NCBI RefSeq assembly: GCF_002197645.1
Contig: NZ_CP021874.1
Span: 1,922,001-1,986,000 of the forward strand
Length of the DNA stretch: 64,000 nucleotides
Direction: 5' to 3'
From: Enterococcus wangshanyuanii
GTDB lineage: Bacteria > Bacillota > Bacilli > Lactobacillales > Enterococcaceae
Shown here: piece by piece, positions 6,655 to 16,829 of the stretch
How the letters are laid out: every line of letters starts with the position of its first letter
Numbering within the stretch: the first letter of the stretch is position 1
The notes under the pieces: generated by a model
What the model saw: only the letters and a program-made list of their open reading frames with translations
The model's database searches: none
Told to the model about the DNA's origin: nothing
Made by a program: the position numbers and the translations under genes

Positions 6655-8000
6655 TACTTCACCTTACTTTCTAGCGCCGTTACTCTTGCGGTCAACGCAT
6701 CAAACTCACTTTTTTTAGCATACAAATCGGACATCTTAAATTTGATTTGATATTCCAAATAAACTTGGTCAATGTTAACTACACTAGGTGCAGTTCCATC
6801 ACTCGGTGGCGCATATAAAACGACATACACACACCCATCGTCTTGTATTCGTTGCCCTGTTTGGTTTTTATACTCTAACATAGCGATCTTATTCGTGGTG
6901 TTTGTGGCTCCACCGTGCCAAGTCGTTCCGTATATCTGTAAATTAACCTGGTAGCGAGACGTCCCCGGTGCGGTAGAACTTGCACCGCTACCGCTGACAT
7001 AAGCTACAGGTCTGATTGTTCCATCAACTAGCTTTCTCGCAGTAACGACTTTTTGAGCCAGTGTTGTTGCCCCTAAAGAATCAAATAGACCAGGATTCTT
7101 ATATTCAATATCTGCGATTAAATCGAACCTGCTGCAAACTTGCCTTTTTTGATCCGCAACTTTCGTTTGAGTTGTATAAATTCTATTATCTAACTCTGCT
7201 GAATCAGAATAGGATGTTGAACCTATCTCGTAATCAAATTGGTTAGGATTTAACGTATCTTTCCCCATATTTGAAAACATCCTGTGAGGATTCTCGACAA
7301 CACTAGCTGATACCTTATTGATAAAGTTTGCAGCCGTTTGTATAAGAATTTCCTTACCGCTAAAAATACTCGATAGATCACTAATGGTCACAATATCTTG
7401 ATTAATGATTTTTTGTTGATTATCATCTACCTTTACTTTCAACTGATTCATCGTGTCTGTAGCTGTTACCAATCCTTCATTGATGCCTGATAATCCGCTG
7501 GTTAAGTTTTCAAGTTCTTGATCAATTTTTACCTGTAAAGATATAATCACATCATCTAGCGACTTAAAATAAAATTCCTCTATTTTCGGAATATCCTGAT
7601 CAATCGCAGAACGTATCATTGTAAAACCATATTCGGCTAAATCAATTTGTTGGCCATTCTTTAAATCGAGATAAACATTCATGATCACTTTTCCGGCATA
7701 ACCTTTTAAACGATCGGTAATGATATAAGATATTCGCCTACGGTGACTAGCTTCGATGGTAGCTGTATCTTCAATTTTCTTGACTACCCCATCTTGCGTA
7801 ACAGTTAAAAGTACCTTGATTGTTTCGATATCTTCAAAATCTAGTTCAAAGATTTTAGGAGTCGCAACCGGAATGATCAGCTTAGATACATTGTTGTCAT
7901 ATGAATAAACGACACTCTCAAGAGTTTGTCTCTTGTGAGCGCCGTTGGTGATTGCTGCATCCGGAGTGACTATTTCCTGTTTAAAGTAGTTTGTACTCAT
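6654..8000 (-). CDS. Baseplate upper protein, BppU-like, with C-terminal receptor-type domain
   Basis: The N-terminal 140 residues match the BppU/DUF2479 type domain that docks tail appendages to the baseplate (KLIIPVATPKIFELDF... RISYIITDRLKGYAGKVIMNVYLDL). A coiled coil follows (about 145-200), then a beta-rich domain likely to face the host surface, and a final leucine-zipper-like segment (YAKKSEFDALTARVTALESK). It belongs to the tail-tip organelle and probably contributes to host binding. The start directly abuts the previous stop. Confidence 0.75.
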   Translation of the reverse strand: MSTNYFKQEIVTPDAAITNGAHKRQTLESVVYSYDNNVSKLIIPVATPKIFELDFEDIETIKVLLTVTQDGVVKKIEDTATIEASHRRRISYIITDRLKGYAGKVIMNVYLDLKNGQQIDLAEYGFTMIRSAIDQDIPKIEEFYFKSLDDVIISLQVKIDQELENLTSGLSGINEGLVTATDTMNQLKVKVDDNQQKIINQDIVTISDLSSIFSGKEILIQTAANFINKVSASVVENPHRMFSNMGKDTLNPNQFDYEIGSTSYSDSAELDNRIYTTQTKVADQKRQVCSRFDLIADIEYKNPGLFDSLGATTLAQKVVTARKLVDGTIRPVAYVSGSGASSTAPGTSRYQVNLQIYGTTWHGGATNTTNKIAMLEYKNQTGQRIQDDGCVYVVLYAPPSDGTAPSVVNIDQVYLEYQIKFKMSDLYAKKSEFDALTARVTALESKVK

Positions 8001-8753
8001 TTAAGCCACTCCTTCTATTTTTCTTATTCTCAAATTACTAGTTATATCTTTCATTGTCCCAAGATCAAGACCTTTGTTTTGTGTGACTGTTAGTTGAGTA
8101 TGCGAATTCCTAGTAATGCGGATTTCAAATAGGATAGCTCCAGCTGATCCGTTAAACACATCAAACTCACGCAAGTTAAATGATTGATTTGATTCGAATT
8201 CTTGGCAAATTCTTGATATCCCATCGTCAAGCTCATACCACACTCTAATAGTTTTAAAATGCGTCATGTGCTGATTTAGTGTAATAATATCCCCTGCATT
8301 TTTTGCTGTGCCAGCCCAAACTTCCTGAATCCGCGGAAGATATGTCCAACCTTCCGGATTGTATGAAGAGCCGTCTGTGTGCATCGTGTAATACCATAAT
8401 CGACCTTCATATCCTTCGGTTAACCATATTTGTTTTCTAGCTCCACCACCTACTTCTATTCTTAAATGGATGAAAGCACCCGTATTGCTCAATCCTCCCG
8501 GCAATCCGCTGAAATCGGCGTATGTCTCATACAGCCCAGGCGGAATATCAAAAACAGAATTGTATTGCCTTAATGCACCTTGGAGTCTAATATTTTTAGC
8601 CCCTTTGAACACTTCCGGCGTAGCGAAGCCGTTTGTATGTTCATTCGCCGGCTTGTGAGCTTCCAGCTCATTCGACCCGATGTGATTCTCTAACAATAGA
8701 ATTAGTTTTTTTACTGTAGGAAGCAGGTTCAATTCTTTTATATCAAATTTCAT
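8001..8753 (-). CDS. Tail appendage / receptor-binding candidate
   Basis: The 250-residue protein has a short helical N-terminus and a mostly beta C-terminal body with aromatic-rich motifs (GRLWYYTMHTDGS, WTYLPRIQEVWAG). Similar sequences occur as minor tail or tail-fibre proteins in siphophages. It lies between the two BppU-like proteins, so a place in the baseplate periphery is inferred. GGGAGGCGATGAAAA precedes the ATG. I do not recognise a named family. Confidence 0.6.
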   Translation of the reverse strand: MKFDIKELNLLPTVKKLILLLENHIGSNELEAHKPANEHTNGFATPEVFKGAKNIRLQGALRQYNSVFDIPPGLYETYADFSGLPGGLSNTGAFIHLRIEVGGGARKQIWLTEGYEGRLWYYTMHTDGSSYNPEGWTYLPRIQEVWAGTAKNAGDIITLNQHMTHFKTIRVWYELDDGISRICQEFESNQSFNLREFDVFNGSAGAILFEIRITRNSHTQLTVTQNKGLDLGTMKDITSNLRIRKIEGVA

Positions 8754-8767
8754 TTTTCATCGCCTCC

Positions 8768-10450
8768 CTAATACGTAAATGATCGATTGGTTGCCCGACC
8801 GAAACCAAATACATCTACTTTTTTAGCTGCAGTATCTACAGATAAGACAGACCAACAATCTTCTTGAGGTGTGTCAATTAATGCTGGATCACTAAAGCCA
8901 CCATTTAAGCAGCGCATTTGTGTAAATTTGATACTTTCGCCGATTTGATTAAATCCTTCATCATGCCAATGTCCGCAAATATAACCGACTAAGTTACCCG
9001 GTCCTTGGTTAATGAAGCTTGCTGTAAAATCAACTTCATGATCAGGATAAACGCTTTTGATTGGCACAGTAGTTCCAAGCTTAAAGGCTTCAAGAATTTT
9101 TATAGCACATTCTCTGTTGTCAAAAATCGTTTCATGTAACGGGCAATGACCAAATACAATGACATGATAATCGGTAGGTACTTTTAGCGCTTCATTCGCC
9201 AGCCATTTAAGTTGCTCCTGCTGCATAGCGAAATGATCGTGCGATCCGTATTTGTAGCTACCATCAGAATTAAATACGTTTTGGTTGTTGTCATTTGTAT
9301 TTAAACCAATCACGCGGATTTTCTTGTCTTCGAAGTCTTTGTAAAAATACAAGCTATCGCCGTTTCTTACTTCGTCAAACAATTTTGTTTTCGTTTCGTA
9401 GAAATCTTTGAACTCTTCGTTGGTGATAATGTCACCTGGCATGACTTTACCGATATCACGTTTAAACGGTGGCGATCCGTTGTCGTGGTTGCCCAGATTT
9501 ACAAACGTTGGAATGGCGGCAGATCGTATTGCTTTAATGCCGAATTTCCGTTGTTGTTGTTCTGAAATATCTTTATCTTTAATGTAACAATCAGCGTTGT
9601 CACCGTTGTAAATTGCTACATCCGCTAAATCCTGTAACGACTGCATGTTCGTTAGGTGTGACCAAAAATATTGTGCATATTTCCATGATGTTCGTTCATA
9701 ACCGTAATCTGTGTGTATATCGGTCATATGCAGCACGTTAAACTTAGTTTTATCAAGCTTATTACGCAAGGTGTTTAATGGTGCTGTAAACACCGGACGA
9801 GGTGTCTCGCCGCCAATTTGCAGTGCTGCATTTGTTTGTAGTGTGCCATCTAGTTCTGCTTGTTTTTCCTTCACTTCATGCAGTTGGTTCAGCAATTCTC
9901 CGCTCGGATCTAAACTTTCAAGTATAGCCTTATTTTCTTCAACAAATTTCTGCCACTGTTCCTGAAACGAGAGCATTGAATTTTCACTATCGCTAATGAA
10001 TTTTTGAAACATGCGTAATAAATCCTCGAACGTCCAGACATAACCAGAATCAAAAACAGTCCCTTCCGTAACCCCTTCAGTTACTTGATAAGTAAAATCT
10101 CGGGTACTGTACATTTCACTCCAGCTTTTATCATTATTTAACCGTCTAAAACTAATATACGCAGTATTTTTACCAATCCACTGCCAATCACGCTTATCAA
10201 GTGTATATTCCAAGCACCCCTCTGTTGGGTATACTGTCATCCGGTCAGCTTGTTCAATTGGTTTTCCTTCATCCAACTTTGTTTTATTGATAAAGAAAGG
10301 GGTCAAACCTGTAAAATCTACAGGCTCCCCGTTCGCTTCTACTTCAATATCAAAGATTTGGCTGTTTATATCCTCTTGCCTTACCTTAATCACACCTACA
10401 TTATTATTAGGCTCTGTGGTAGATAAGGTCATTTCGTGTTTAATCTTCAA
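8768..10450 (-). CDS. BppU-like baseplate protein fused to a metallophosphoesterase
   Basis: Residues 1-140 are a second BppU-type docking domain and about 145-205 a coiled coil. Residues 235-540 carry all calcineurin-like phosphoesterase motifs: DIH at 244-246, GDNAD at 283, GNHD at 320-323, GH at 434-435 and GHWH at 493-496. The enzyme should use two metal ions to hydrolyse phosphodiesters. On a tail tip facing an enterococcal wall, a teichoic-acid or glycerophosphate-polymer substrate is the natural inference, making it a wall-penetrating or receptor-trimming enzyme. The start is TTG at 10450 behind GGAGTGATAT. Confidence 0.82.
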   Translation of the reverse strand: MKIKHEMTLSTTEPNNNVGVIKVRQEDINSQIFDIEVEANGEPVDFTGLTPFFINKTKLDEGKPIEQADRMTVYPTEGCLEYTLDKRDWQWIGKNTAYISFRRLNNDKSWSEMYSTRDFTYQVTEGVTEGTVFDSGYVWTFEDLLRMFQKFISDSENSMLSFQEQWQKFVEENKAILESLDPSGELLNQLHEVKEKQAELDGTLQTNAALQIGGETPRPVFTAPLNTLRNKLDKTKFNVLHMTDIHTDYGYERTSWKYAQYFWSHLTNMQSLQDLADVAIYNGDNADCYIKDKDISEQQQRKFGIKAIRSAAIPTFVNLGNHDNGSPPFKRDIGKVMPGDIITNEEFKDFYETKTKLFDEVRNGDSLYFYKDFEDKKIRVIGLNTNDNNQNVFNSDGSYKYGSHDHFAMQQEQLKWLANEALKVPTDYHVIVFGHCPLHETIFDNRECAIKILEAFKLGTTVPIKSVYPDHEVDFTASFINQGPGNLVGYICGHWHDEGFNQIGESIKFTQMRCLNGGFSDPALIDTPQEDCWSVLSVDTAAKKVDVFGFGRATNRSFTY

Positions 10451-10461
10451 AATATCACTCC

Positions 10462-13278
10462 TTATTTAGGTGGAATAACAATCGAACTAATTTCAGCCGA
10501 TCCAACCCATGGGCGTTCATATCGTTCCACGATTTGCCCTTTGCCTATATTTTGACCATAAGTTAGAAAACTGTTGTCTCCTAATCCTCGAATCACCTCT
10601 GTATGTCCGTATGTTCCGTCGACAGTGTAGCCCCCGATATTTCCTCCACGCTTCCAGTTCACAATAGCTCCGACAACTAAATCCTTAAAAGAAGGATTCG
10701 TAATAACTTTCCATCCTACTGCTGACCAATCGTAAGAAGTTCCAATATCTGCAGCAGCGGAAGTATCACCAATCACATGACTGAGTGCATACTTTGTGCC
10801 AGCTCCTAATCCACAACCGCCTAAAAAACCTGAATATTCAGCCGGAACAGCGTAACATTGACCATTTCCAAGCCATTTCCCTACTAAAGTATCTAAATGC
10901 TTTAGTCCTTCTTTTCCCGTCTCTGTCGATGCTTTCAAATCTTTAAATTTGTTGTACCATTCTTGTGCATATCCTTGTCTCTCCGGATGGGCTACTGCAG
11001 GACGTTCAAAGTTTCGTTCGAATGTATTTGCGGCAGCTCTCGGATCGCTCATTTTCTTAAATCCTTCAACGCTTGTAGGTTCTACAATCCCCAACCATTG
11101 TCCGTTATACATTGACCAGTCAAGCAACTTAGACTGTCCGAGTATTGATGCATGACCATCTTTGATGTTAGCGGCTTTCATCAGATTTTTAACGTATTGA
11201 ATACCGTCGGAAGTCGCCGGAGGAACTAATGGATATCGTGAGCCATCCCATTGAACTAAACCATAGCCAGGACCAACACCGCCCTGTAATGTATCAGGAT
11301 CCATCGTTCCGCCAGTCTCTTGTTGGACATTCCCTAAAATCCCTGCTGCTGCTGCCTTACTGTACCCGTTAGCTATCAAATATGCCCATAAATCCCAAGC
11401 AAATTTATCCGCTTTACTTGTGACTTCAGATGGATAACCACCCGTACCAGTACCGCCACCATTTCCGCCACCTTGTTGACCTGGGACGACTTCTTTGCCG
11501 TTGACTGTTAATTTACCAATGATTTCAACGTCTTGAAAAACTGCTTTCGATGTTACTCCTTGTTCACCAGCGGTGAATTGAAATCTATTACCGAAAAAAG
11601 TTTGACTAGGACCCTGAAGAACAATACCTTTACCTTCTGTATTAGACAGTGCTATTATTTTTTTCGAATCTTCGGTTACTAAAAGCAGCGCTTTCCCATC
11701 AGTGATGACCGGTTCCCCGTTTACAGTAGCATTCGGAAAAGGATTTCCTTTCGTACCAATTGATCCGATATATTGCGTATTATCCCAAAACTCTAACCCT
11801 TTTTTGGTCAATTCCATGATTTTCTTCTTATTATTAACTGCTTGTAATGCCCCAGCGACTAATTTCAGTTGATCACCATAAGCATTAAATGATGTCTCAA
11901 AAATGTCAGCTCTGATTTTGCCCGCTCTAATGAAATCAGCATTTAATATGCCGTCAATTGTCCATGCATTTGTAAACGGACCGCGCCAACCAGTAGTTGA
12001 GAAACCAATTCCGGCATTGTTAATGGCGATGACATTTTTAGCAGTATCTGTGGAATCAGTGTCCATATAATAGGTAGTATGTGGATGATTTTTAGGATAT
12101 TGCAACACTGATCCGCCTTGAACACCGTTGATCAAATCAGTGATATAATCAACGAACTCACTCATGTATCCTTTTTTTGTCAGAGTCTTCATTGCTTCTT
12201 GAAACTCATAATTTTGTTGTTTGTAAAAGGCGACTTGAATATCTCCAGCAATTACTTTCTTATTTTTTTCAAGTAAACTGTCATAGATGATACTGTTCAC
12301 TTTTGTATCGATGTCGATATCATAAAGATTGTGGTAAATCTTGAATGTATCAAACAAACCGTAATTCCGGATCTTAGAAAATTCTTTCGCTTCCTCTGAG
12401 TCAGTCAACTTTTCAACTTCTAATTCCATACTGACTTTCGGCTTATCTGATCCCGGGTTCATAGAAGTGAAATAGTTTTTCGCTACACGATTCAAGCTAG
12501 CTTTATCTGTCACGCCTTGCTCTTCTGTGAATTGGATATGCCGAGCATAGATATCAGGATAATTATTCATGTACTGGCTTTTGACTGGATCACCGTATAT
12601 TCGTTTTGTTTTCCCATCATTGCCATCTTGTAAATCAGCGAATGGTAAAACTTTTGTAACAATTGAGGACCAATCAAATTTTATTTTCAACCCATTCAAG
12701 TCTTTCCCGTAACGTACAGTGCCTACATTATCGCGCCCACGGCGTTTTAATAGAGACAGCTTAAATGGTTCACGCTTGATCTCTCCGCCCCACAACTGCA
12801 ATAAGGAACCTTGCTCACCAGCTATACAGTTCAACACGTTTCGGGCTTCAAAGATTGTATTCGAATTTGCTGAAATATCAGAGAACAACTTCACGTCACA
12901 AGGCTCGTCCATATTAGCTTCAATAGCTTTCATTGCTTTTGCGCCGTCTGCAGATTTTATATCTACATATTGCACCTCTCTGTTGCCTAATTTGTAGGTT
13001 CTACATTGAGCGTAAACAGTTACGATTCCTAAAAAGGTATCTTTGAATGTCTGTTTGATTTCAAAAATGTGATACTCTTCCAAATCATTTGGTTTCGCTT
13101 TGATTTGATACCCATTTTCAAAGTAATCAGAAAATCGACTATTTGCTGGATAATCTAGTTCAAGTTCAAATTTCCCGTTTGCTTCTTCTGTAATATCGCA
13201 TCGAGTCGCCTCAGATAAGCGACCTAGCCCATTATGTGTAAAATCGGTTTCCCTTGGTTTATAAATGACTGGTGTCAT
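10462..13278 (-). CDS. Tail-tip protein (Tal) with two peptidoglycan-hydrolase domains
   Basis: The 938-residue protein starts with the prophage-tail (gp44/Tal-like) domain. From about residue 631 it carries a phage tail lysozyme domain (AAAGILGNVQQETGG with a candidate catalytic Glu), and from about 805 a CHAP amidase/peptidase domain with the catalytic pair in GNGQCY (Cys818) and YGHTEV (His912) plus a downstream Asn. It would open the wall locally during DNA injection. I set the start at ATG 13278, which overlaps the Dit stop by four bases and follows GAGGTGGTGG; the frame is open 18 codons further upstream. Confidence 0.88.
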   Translation of the reverse strand: MTPVIYKPRETDFTHNGLGRLSEATRCDITEEANGKFELELDYPANSRFSDYFENGYQIKAKPNDLEEYHIFEIKQTFKDTFLGIVTVYAQCRTYKLGNREVQYVDIKSADGAKAMKAIEANMDEPCDVKLFSDISANSNTIFEARNVLNCIAGEQGSLLQLWGGEIKREPFKLSLLKRRGRDNVGTVRYGKDLNGLKIKFDWSSIVTKVLPFADLQDGNDGKTKRIYGDPVKSQYMNNYPDIYARHIQFTEEQGVTDKASLNRVAKNYFTSMNPGSDKPKVSMELEVEKLTDSEEAKEFSKIRNYGLFDTFKIYHNLYDIDIDTKVNSIIYDSLLEKNKKVIAGDIQVAFYKQQNYEFQEAMKTLTKKGYMSEFVDYITDLINGVQGGSVLQYPKNHPHTTYYMDTDSTDTAKNVIAINNAGIGFSTTGWRGPFTNAWTIDGILNADFIRAGKIRADIFETSFNAYGDQLKLVAGALQAVNNKKKIMELTKKGLEFWDNTQYIGSIGTKGNPFPNATVNGEPVITDGKALLLVTEDSKKIIALSNTEGKGIVLQGPSQTFFGNRFQFTAGEQGVTSKAVFQDVEIIGKLTVNGKEVVPGQQGGGNGGGTGTGGYPSEVTSKADKFAWDLWAYLIANGYSKAAAAGILGNVQQETGGTMDPDTLQGGVGPGYGLVQWDGSRYPLVPPATSDGIQYVKNLMKAANIKDGHASILGQSKLLDWSMYNGQWLGIVEPTSVEGFKKMSDPRAAANTFERNFERPAVAHPERQGYAQEWYNKFKDLKASTETGKEGLKHLDTLVGKWLGNGQCYAVPAEYSGFLGGCGLGAGTKYALSHVIGDTSAAADIGTSYDWSAVGWKVITNPSFKDLVVGAIVNWKRGGNIGGYTVDGTYGHTEVIRGLGDNSFLTYGQNIGKGQIVERYERPWVGSAEISSIVIPPK

Positions 13279-14009
13279 ATTTTTGTCCACCACCTCGGCA
13301 TAATTTGTATTTTTTGGACGTCTCCGGTCCATGAAATCTTGTTTCTTCCTGTATTTAAAAGTGGATAATCTCTAAACAGTGTCTTTTCATCCTGTGGGAC
13401 TATTTCACCTTTGACCTTTTTATATGATTCTTCGATAGCAGAATCGATCAGGATTTCTTCATCTACCCCTTTTAGCTCAAAAACTTGATCATTAATGGAA
13501 AAAGAAATATCCCCCGAACCAAAGATATGAATCTTAGGTTTAGAAGGATATTTCTCTGTATTGATCAATATTTTTTTGTTCGTTTTCCATGAAAGACCGA
13601 CCCGCGACATCTTAAACGGTCTAAGACTGATTGAGAAATCGAACGGAATCAAATTTCCATTTCTACGCTGTCCGGTAAATTCCGGCGAAGAAGTTACAAT
13701 CGCTTGATAAATGTAATGAGGATCATAATAAACTGTATAATCTGTATAGCTTCCCATATCAAGCCAGTAAGAGATTTCCTCTTCTAAAACGGACACCTCT
13801 TCCAGATTGACAGCTTTAGCATAACAAGAAATGGTTTGCTCGGCATTCTTATAATACTTGAAGTCCATGACTATAGAGTCGTTCCCCGGTCGTTCTCTCA
13901 TTTCGATTACACGAGCAGCAGAGGGGCGTTTCGGACGTTCTCGCATGTAAACATTACACTGTTCACTATGTTGATGATTGATTTTAAATTGTCCGCGTTT
14001 AAGCTCCAT
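13275..14009 (-). CDS. Distal tail protein (Dit)
   Basis: The 244-residue protein has the Dit/siphovirus tail-component pattern (RPKRPSAARVIEMRERPGND near the N-terminus, IPFDFSISLRPFKM in the middle) and the standard position between tape measure and Tal. It forms the hexameric hub joining tail tube and baseplate. The start is ATG 14009 because GGAGGGGC lies five bases upstream; this start overlaps the end of the tape measure gene by 11 bases. Confidence 0.85.
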   Translation of the reverse strand: MELKRGQFKINHQHSEQCNVYMRERPKRPSAARVIEMRERPGNDSIVMDFKYYKNAEQTISCYAKAVNLEEVSVLEEEISYWLDMGSYTDYTVYYDPHYIYQAIVTSSPEFTGQRRNGNLIPFDFSISLRPFKMSRVGLSWKTNKKILINTEKYPSKPKIHIFGSGDISFSINDQVFELKGVDEEILIDSAIEESYKKVKGEIVPQDEKTLFRDYPLLNTGRNKISWTGDVQKIQIMPRWWTKI

Positions 14010-16815
14010 TATATGCCCCTCCTTGTGGTGCGGTGTCATTATTTCTAACCATTTCAATATATTTCACTAGCTGCCTTGCCATTCCCATTAATTGTGATTC
14101 TGACATTTCACCAAGTGCTTGCAGATTAATGTTGAAAGTATCTCCTGCAACATCAGTGGCGGCTTTACTGTCGCTTCGGTTCTTTTGATCAATTTTATCC
14201 GTACTATTAATAGTAGGAACTTTTGATTGAGCAGAAATTGATGGCAGTTCCACTGGAAAGTCAGTCATCTTTTTGACTGTATTGTCTAATGTACTTTGTT
14301 CTTGTTCGACACCTCTTACAACACCTAGTACGATGTTTTTACCGATCATGTCCCGCATCCAACGAGATGGTGAGTTTATTCCTAAATTCTTTTTGATTGT
14401 GTTCTTGATTGTTCCTGCTACACCTTTGATTGTTTTACCAACCTTACCAATCATTTCATTCACACCATTGATCAATCCTTGAACAATATTTTTCCCAATC
14501 TCATATAGATCAATTTTTTTCAGATCACTGAAAATATTTGCTATTTTTTCTACTGTGTCTCGGACGCTTTTTTTCAGATTTTCCCAAGCATTTTTAGCAC
14601 CTTCAACCATATTGTTTACAGTATCTGAAAAGAATTTTTTAATTGCTTCCCACCCATCAACTGTGCCTTTTTTGATATTTTCCCAAGTTTGAGCAGTGTT
14701 TTCTTTTAAAGAAGCCCAACCTTCGACAAAAAAGGTTCCAATTGATTTGGCAGTATCGGCAGCACCTTGTTTGAGGTTTTCCCAGGTAGTCGCCACACTT
14801 ACTTTCAAATCTGTCCAACTTTGAGCAGCATTCTCTTTCATCCCTGTCCATAAATCGCTGAAATACGTTTTTACATTGTCCCATATTTCAACAGCTCGAC
14901 TGGATAACTCATTCCAAATATTAAGGAATGAATTCTTGATGCCGTACCAAATATTAAGCCCAGCCATTTTTATGTTTAGCAAGAAATTCGAGATGATATC
15001 AGTGATAGATCCCCATATATTCCCCGCTGCTTCTGCGATGTTTTCCCAAACTGCGATCATATTATTTTTCGCTTCATCCCAACCATCTGAGATCAGAGAA
15101 GTGACAAATAACATTGGAGCCATAATCACATTTTTCAGAATAGTAAAGATATTTTTCGCAATATTTACGAGGTTTTTCCACAAATTACTGAGGAACAATC
15201 CCATATGCATGAATGCGTTTCTTACGCCATAGACAAGTGGTCCAATATACTGCATGATCCCATCAACTAATCCACTAGCTGTTGAGGTTATGCTTTTCCA
15301 TAGATCCGCAAACCATTGCTTCACGCCAGACCAAGCTTCTTTTATACTGTTGACTCCAGACTTTGCACCATCTACAGCACCATTCCAGATCCCGACAGTG
15401 GCGTCTTGAATCTCCTGAAATTGATTAGAAAACCAACCCGTGATAGTACTCCAAGCGTTTTTTATACCATCAGCAGCACTTTTCGCTGCATCTTGCAGAC
15501 CTTTCCACATATCGGAAAACCATTGAATAGTGGCATCCCAAGCTTTTACGACTGCATCTGCTGCACTGCTGATTGCATCAGTTATGCCTTTCCAAATATC
15601 TTTGATTGCATTTCTAAAGCCTTCGTTAGTTTTCCAGAGATAAACAATCCCTGCAACCAATCCAACAATTAATGTCGTAATCGCTACAATTGGATTGGCT
15701 AGCATAGTGGAATTTAAGATTGCTTGAACAATCGTCATCGCTTCAGTAGCCTTTTTCCAAGCTTTCATAGCATTATTTACTTTATTGATGACCATCAATG
15801 TTCCGATACTAGCGGCCAACGCGACGAGTACAGGTTCATATGGTTTTAAAGTGTCATACAACTGCTTTGCAGTTTTAATGATTCCTGGTAAAGCGTTGGC
15901 GAAATTGGTTAGCATTTTTTCAAGTGCAGCACCTTTTTCAGCGATGATCTCACTGATACTACCGAAACCAGCATCTTGTAACGCTTCATCAAACTTAGTG
16001 ATCAAATTAGCGACACCACGAACAATTGCAGTTTTCATATTGGCAATACCTGTTTTGATACCAGCAGTTGAATCTTTTGCAATTTGTTCTAGTGATTTAA
16101 GACCGCCGCCGCCTTCTTTATTAAGTTTGATCAAGGAATCCTGAAACTCTTCTACTGAAATAGTTCCATTTGAGAGTCCTTCTTTCATTTCACCTGCAGT
16201 TAGCCCCATTTGTTTAGCTAAAGCATTAAGCGCAGGACCAAGACCACTATTGATCATACTGTTCCATGTCTGTGCATCAACCTTGCCGTTAGAAAATGAT
16301 TGTGATAGCTGAACAACGGCATTATCAACCATTTCAGCAGATCCACCGAAACCAAGAATCCCATTATTTAATGCAGCAAATATCTTTTCGGACTTCCCCA
16401 AGTCATTGGTAGAGGAGGCAATGAGTTGAACCCCTTTGATCGCACCATCTAATGGCGTGGGTAGTCCCTGAATACTTTTCTTTAAACTGTCCATCGTCTT
16501 TGATGTTTCGCCCGCAGAAAAACCCATATTTTCAAAGACTCTGTTTGCATTATTTAAGGTATCGACCCGATTAATAGCCCCATCTAAGTTACTAGTAATC
16601 AAACCGATACCTTTTGAAATGATTTTACTTGCTCCACTGGCAAGGAAATTACCGACAAACGATGTCCAAATGCTGCCCAGAGAGCGACCGCCTTTTTGAC
16701 TTGTATTGTCCACTTTACCGTCAAAATCACCTAGCTTTTTTACAGCAGCATTCAAACCAGAAGCAAAACCAGATTCATCTAATATCATTTTTAAAACTAA
16801 ATCTTCATTGTTCAA
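13999..16815 (-). CDS. Tail tape measure protein
   Basis: The 938-residue protein has the N-terminal tape-measure domain (MGLTAGEMKEGLSNGTISVE), a central hydrophobic stretch around residues 315-395, and then many alpha-helical repeats with tryptophan every 30-40 residues (WxDIK / WxNIK). It sets tail length and is ejected with the DNA. By the usual rule of about 1.5 angstrom per residue the tail would be roughly 140 nm long. Confidence 0.93.
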   Translation of the reverse strand: MNNEDLVLKMILDESGFASGLNAAVKKLGDFDGKVDNTSQKGGRSLGSIWTSFVGNFLASGASKIISKGIGLITSNLDGAINRVDTLNNANRVFENMGFSAGETSKTMDSLKKSIQGLPTPLDGAIKGVQLIASSTNDLGKSEKIFAALNNGILGFGGSAEMVDNAVVQLSQSFSNGKVDAQTWNSMINSGLGPALNALAKQMGLTAGEMKEGLSNGTISVEEFQDSLIKLNKEGGGGLKSLEQIAKDSTAGIKTGIANMKTAIVRGVANLITKFDEALQDAGFGSISEIIAEKGAALEKMLTNFANALPGIIKTAKQLYDTLKPYEPVLVALAASIGTLMVINKVNNAMKAWKKATEAMTIVQAILNSTMLANPIVAITTLIVGLVAGIVYLWKTNEGFRNAIKDIWKGITDAISSAADAVVKAWDATIQWFSDMWKGLQDAAKSAADGIKNAWSTITGWFSNQFQEIQDATVGIWNGAVDGAKSGVNSIKEAWSGVKQWFADLWKSITSTASGLVDGIMQYIGPLVYGVRNAFMHMGLFLSNLWKNLVNIAKNIFTILKNVIMAPMLFVTSLISDGWDEAKNNMIAVWENIAEAAGNIWGSITDIISNFLLNIKMAGLNIWYGIKNSFLNIWNELSSRAVEIWDNVKTYFSDLWTGMKENAAQSWTDLKVSVATTWENLKQGAADTAKSIGTFFVEGWASLKENTAQTWENIKKGTVDGWEAIKKFFSDTVNNMVEGAKNAWENLKKSVRDTVEKIANIFSDLKKIDLYEIGKNIVQGLINGVNEMIGKVGKTIKGVAGTIKNTIKKNLGINSPSRWMRDMIGKNIVLGVVRGVEQEQSTLDNTVKKMTDFPVELPSISAQSKVPTINSTDKIDQKNRSDSKAATDVAGDTFNINLQALGEMSESQLMGMARQLVKYIEMVRNNDTAPQGGAYNGA

Positions 16816-16829
16816 AAAAGTGTCACCCC

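Noticed and set aside
7061..7246. Plus-strand frames within the tail genes
   Set aside because: All are out-of-frame shadows of the minus-strand structural genes without ribosome binding sites.
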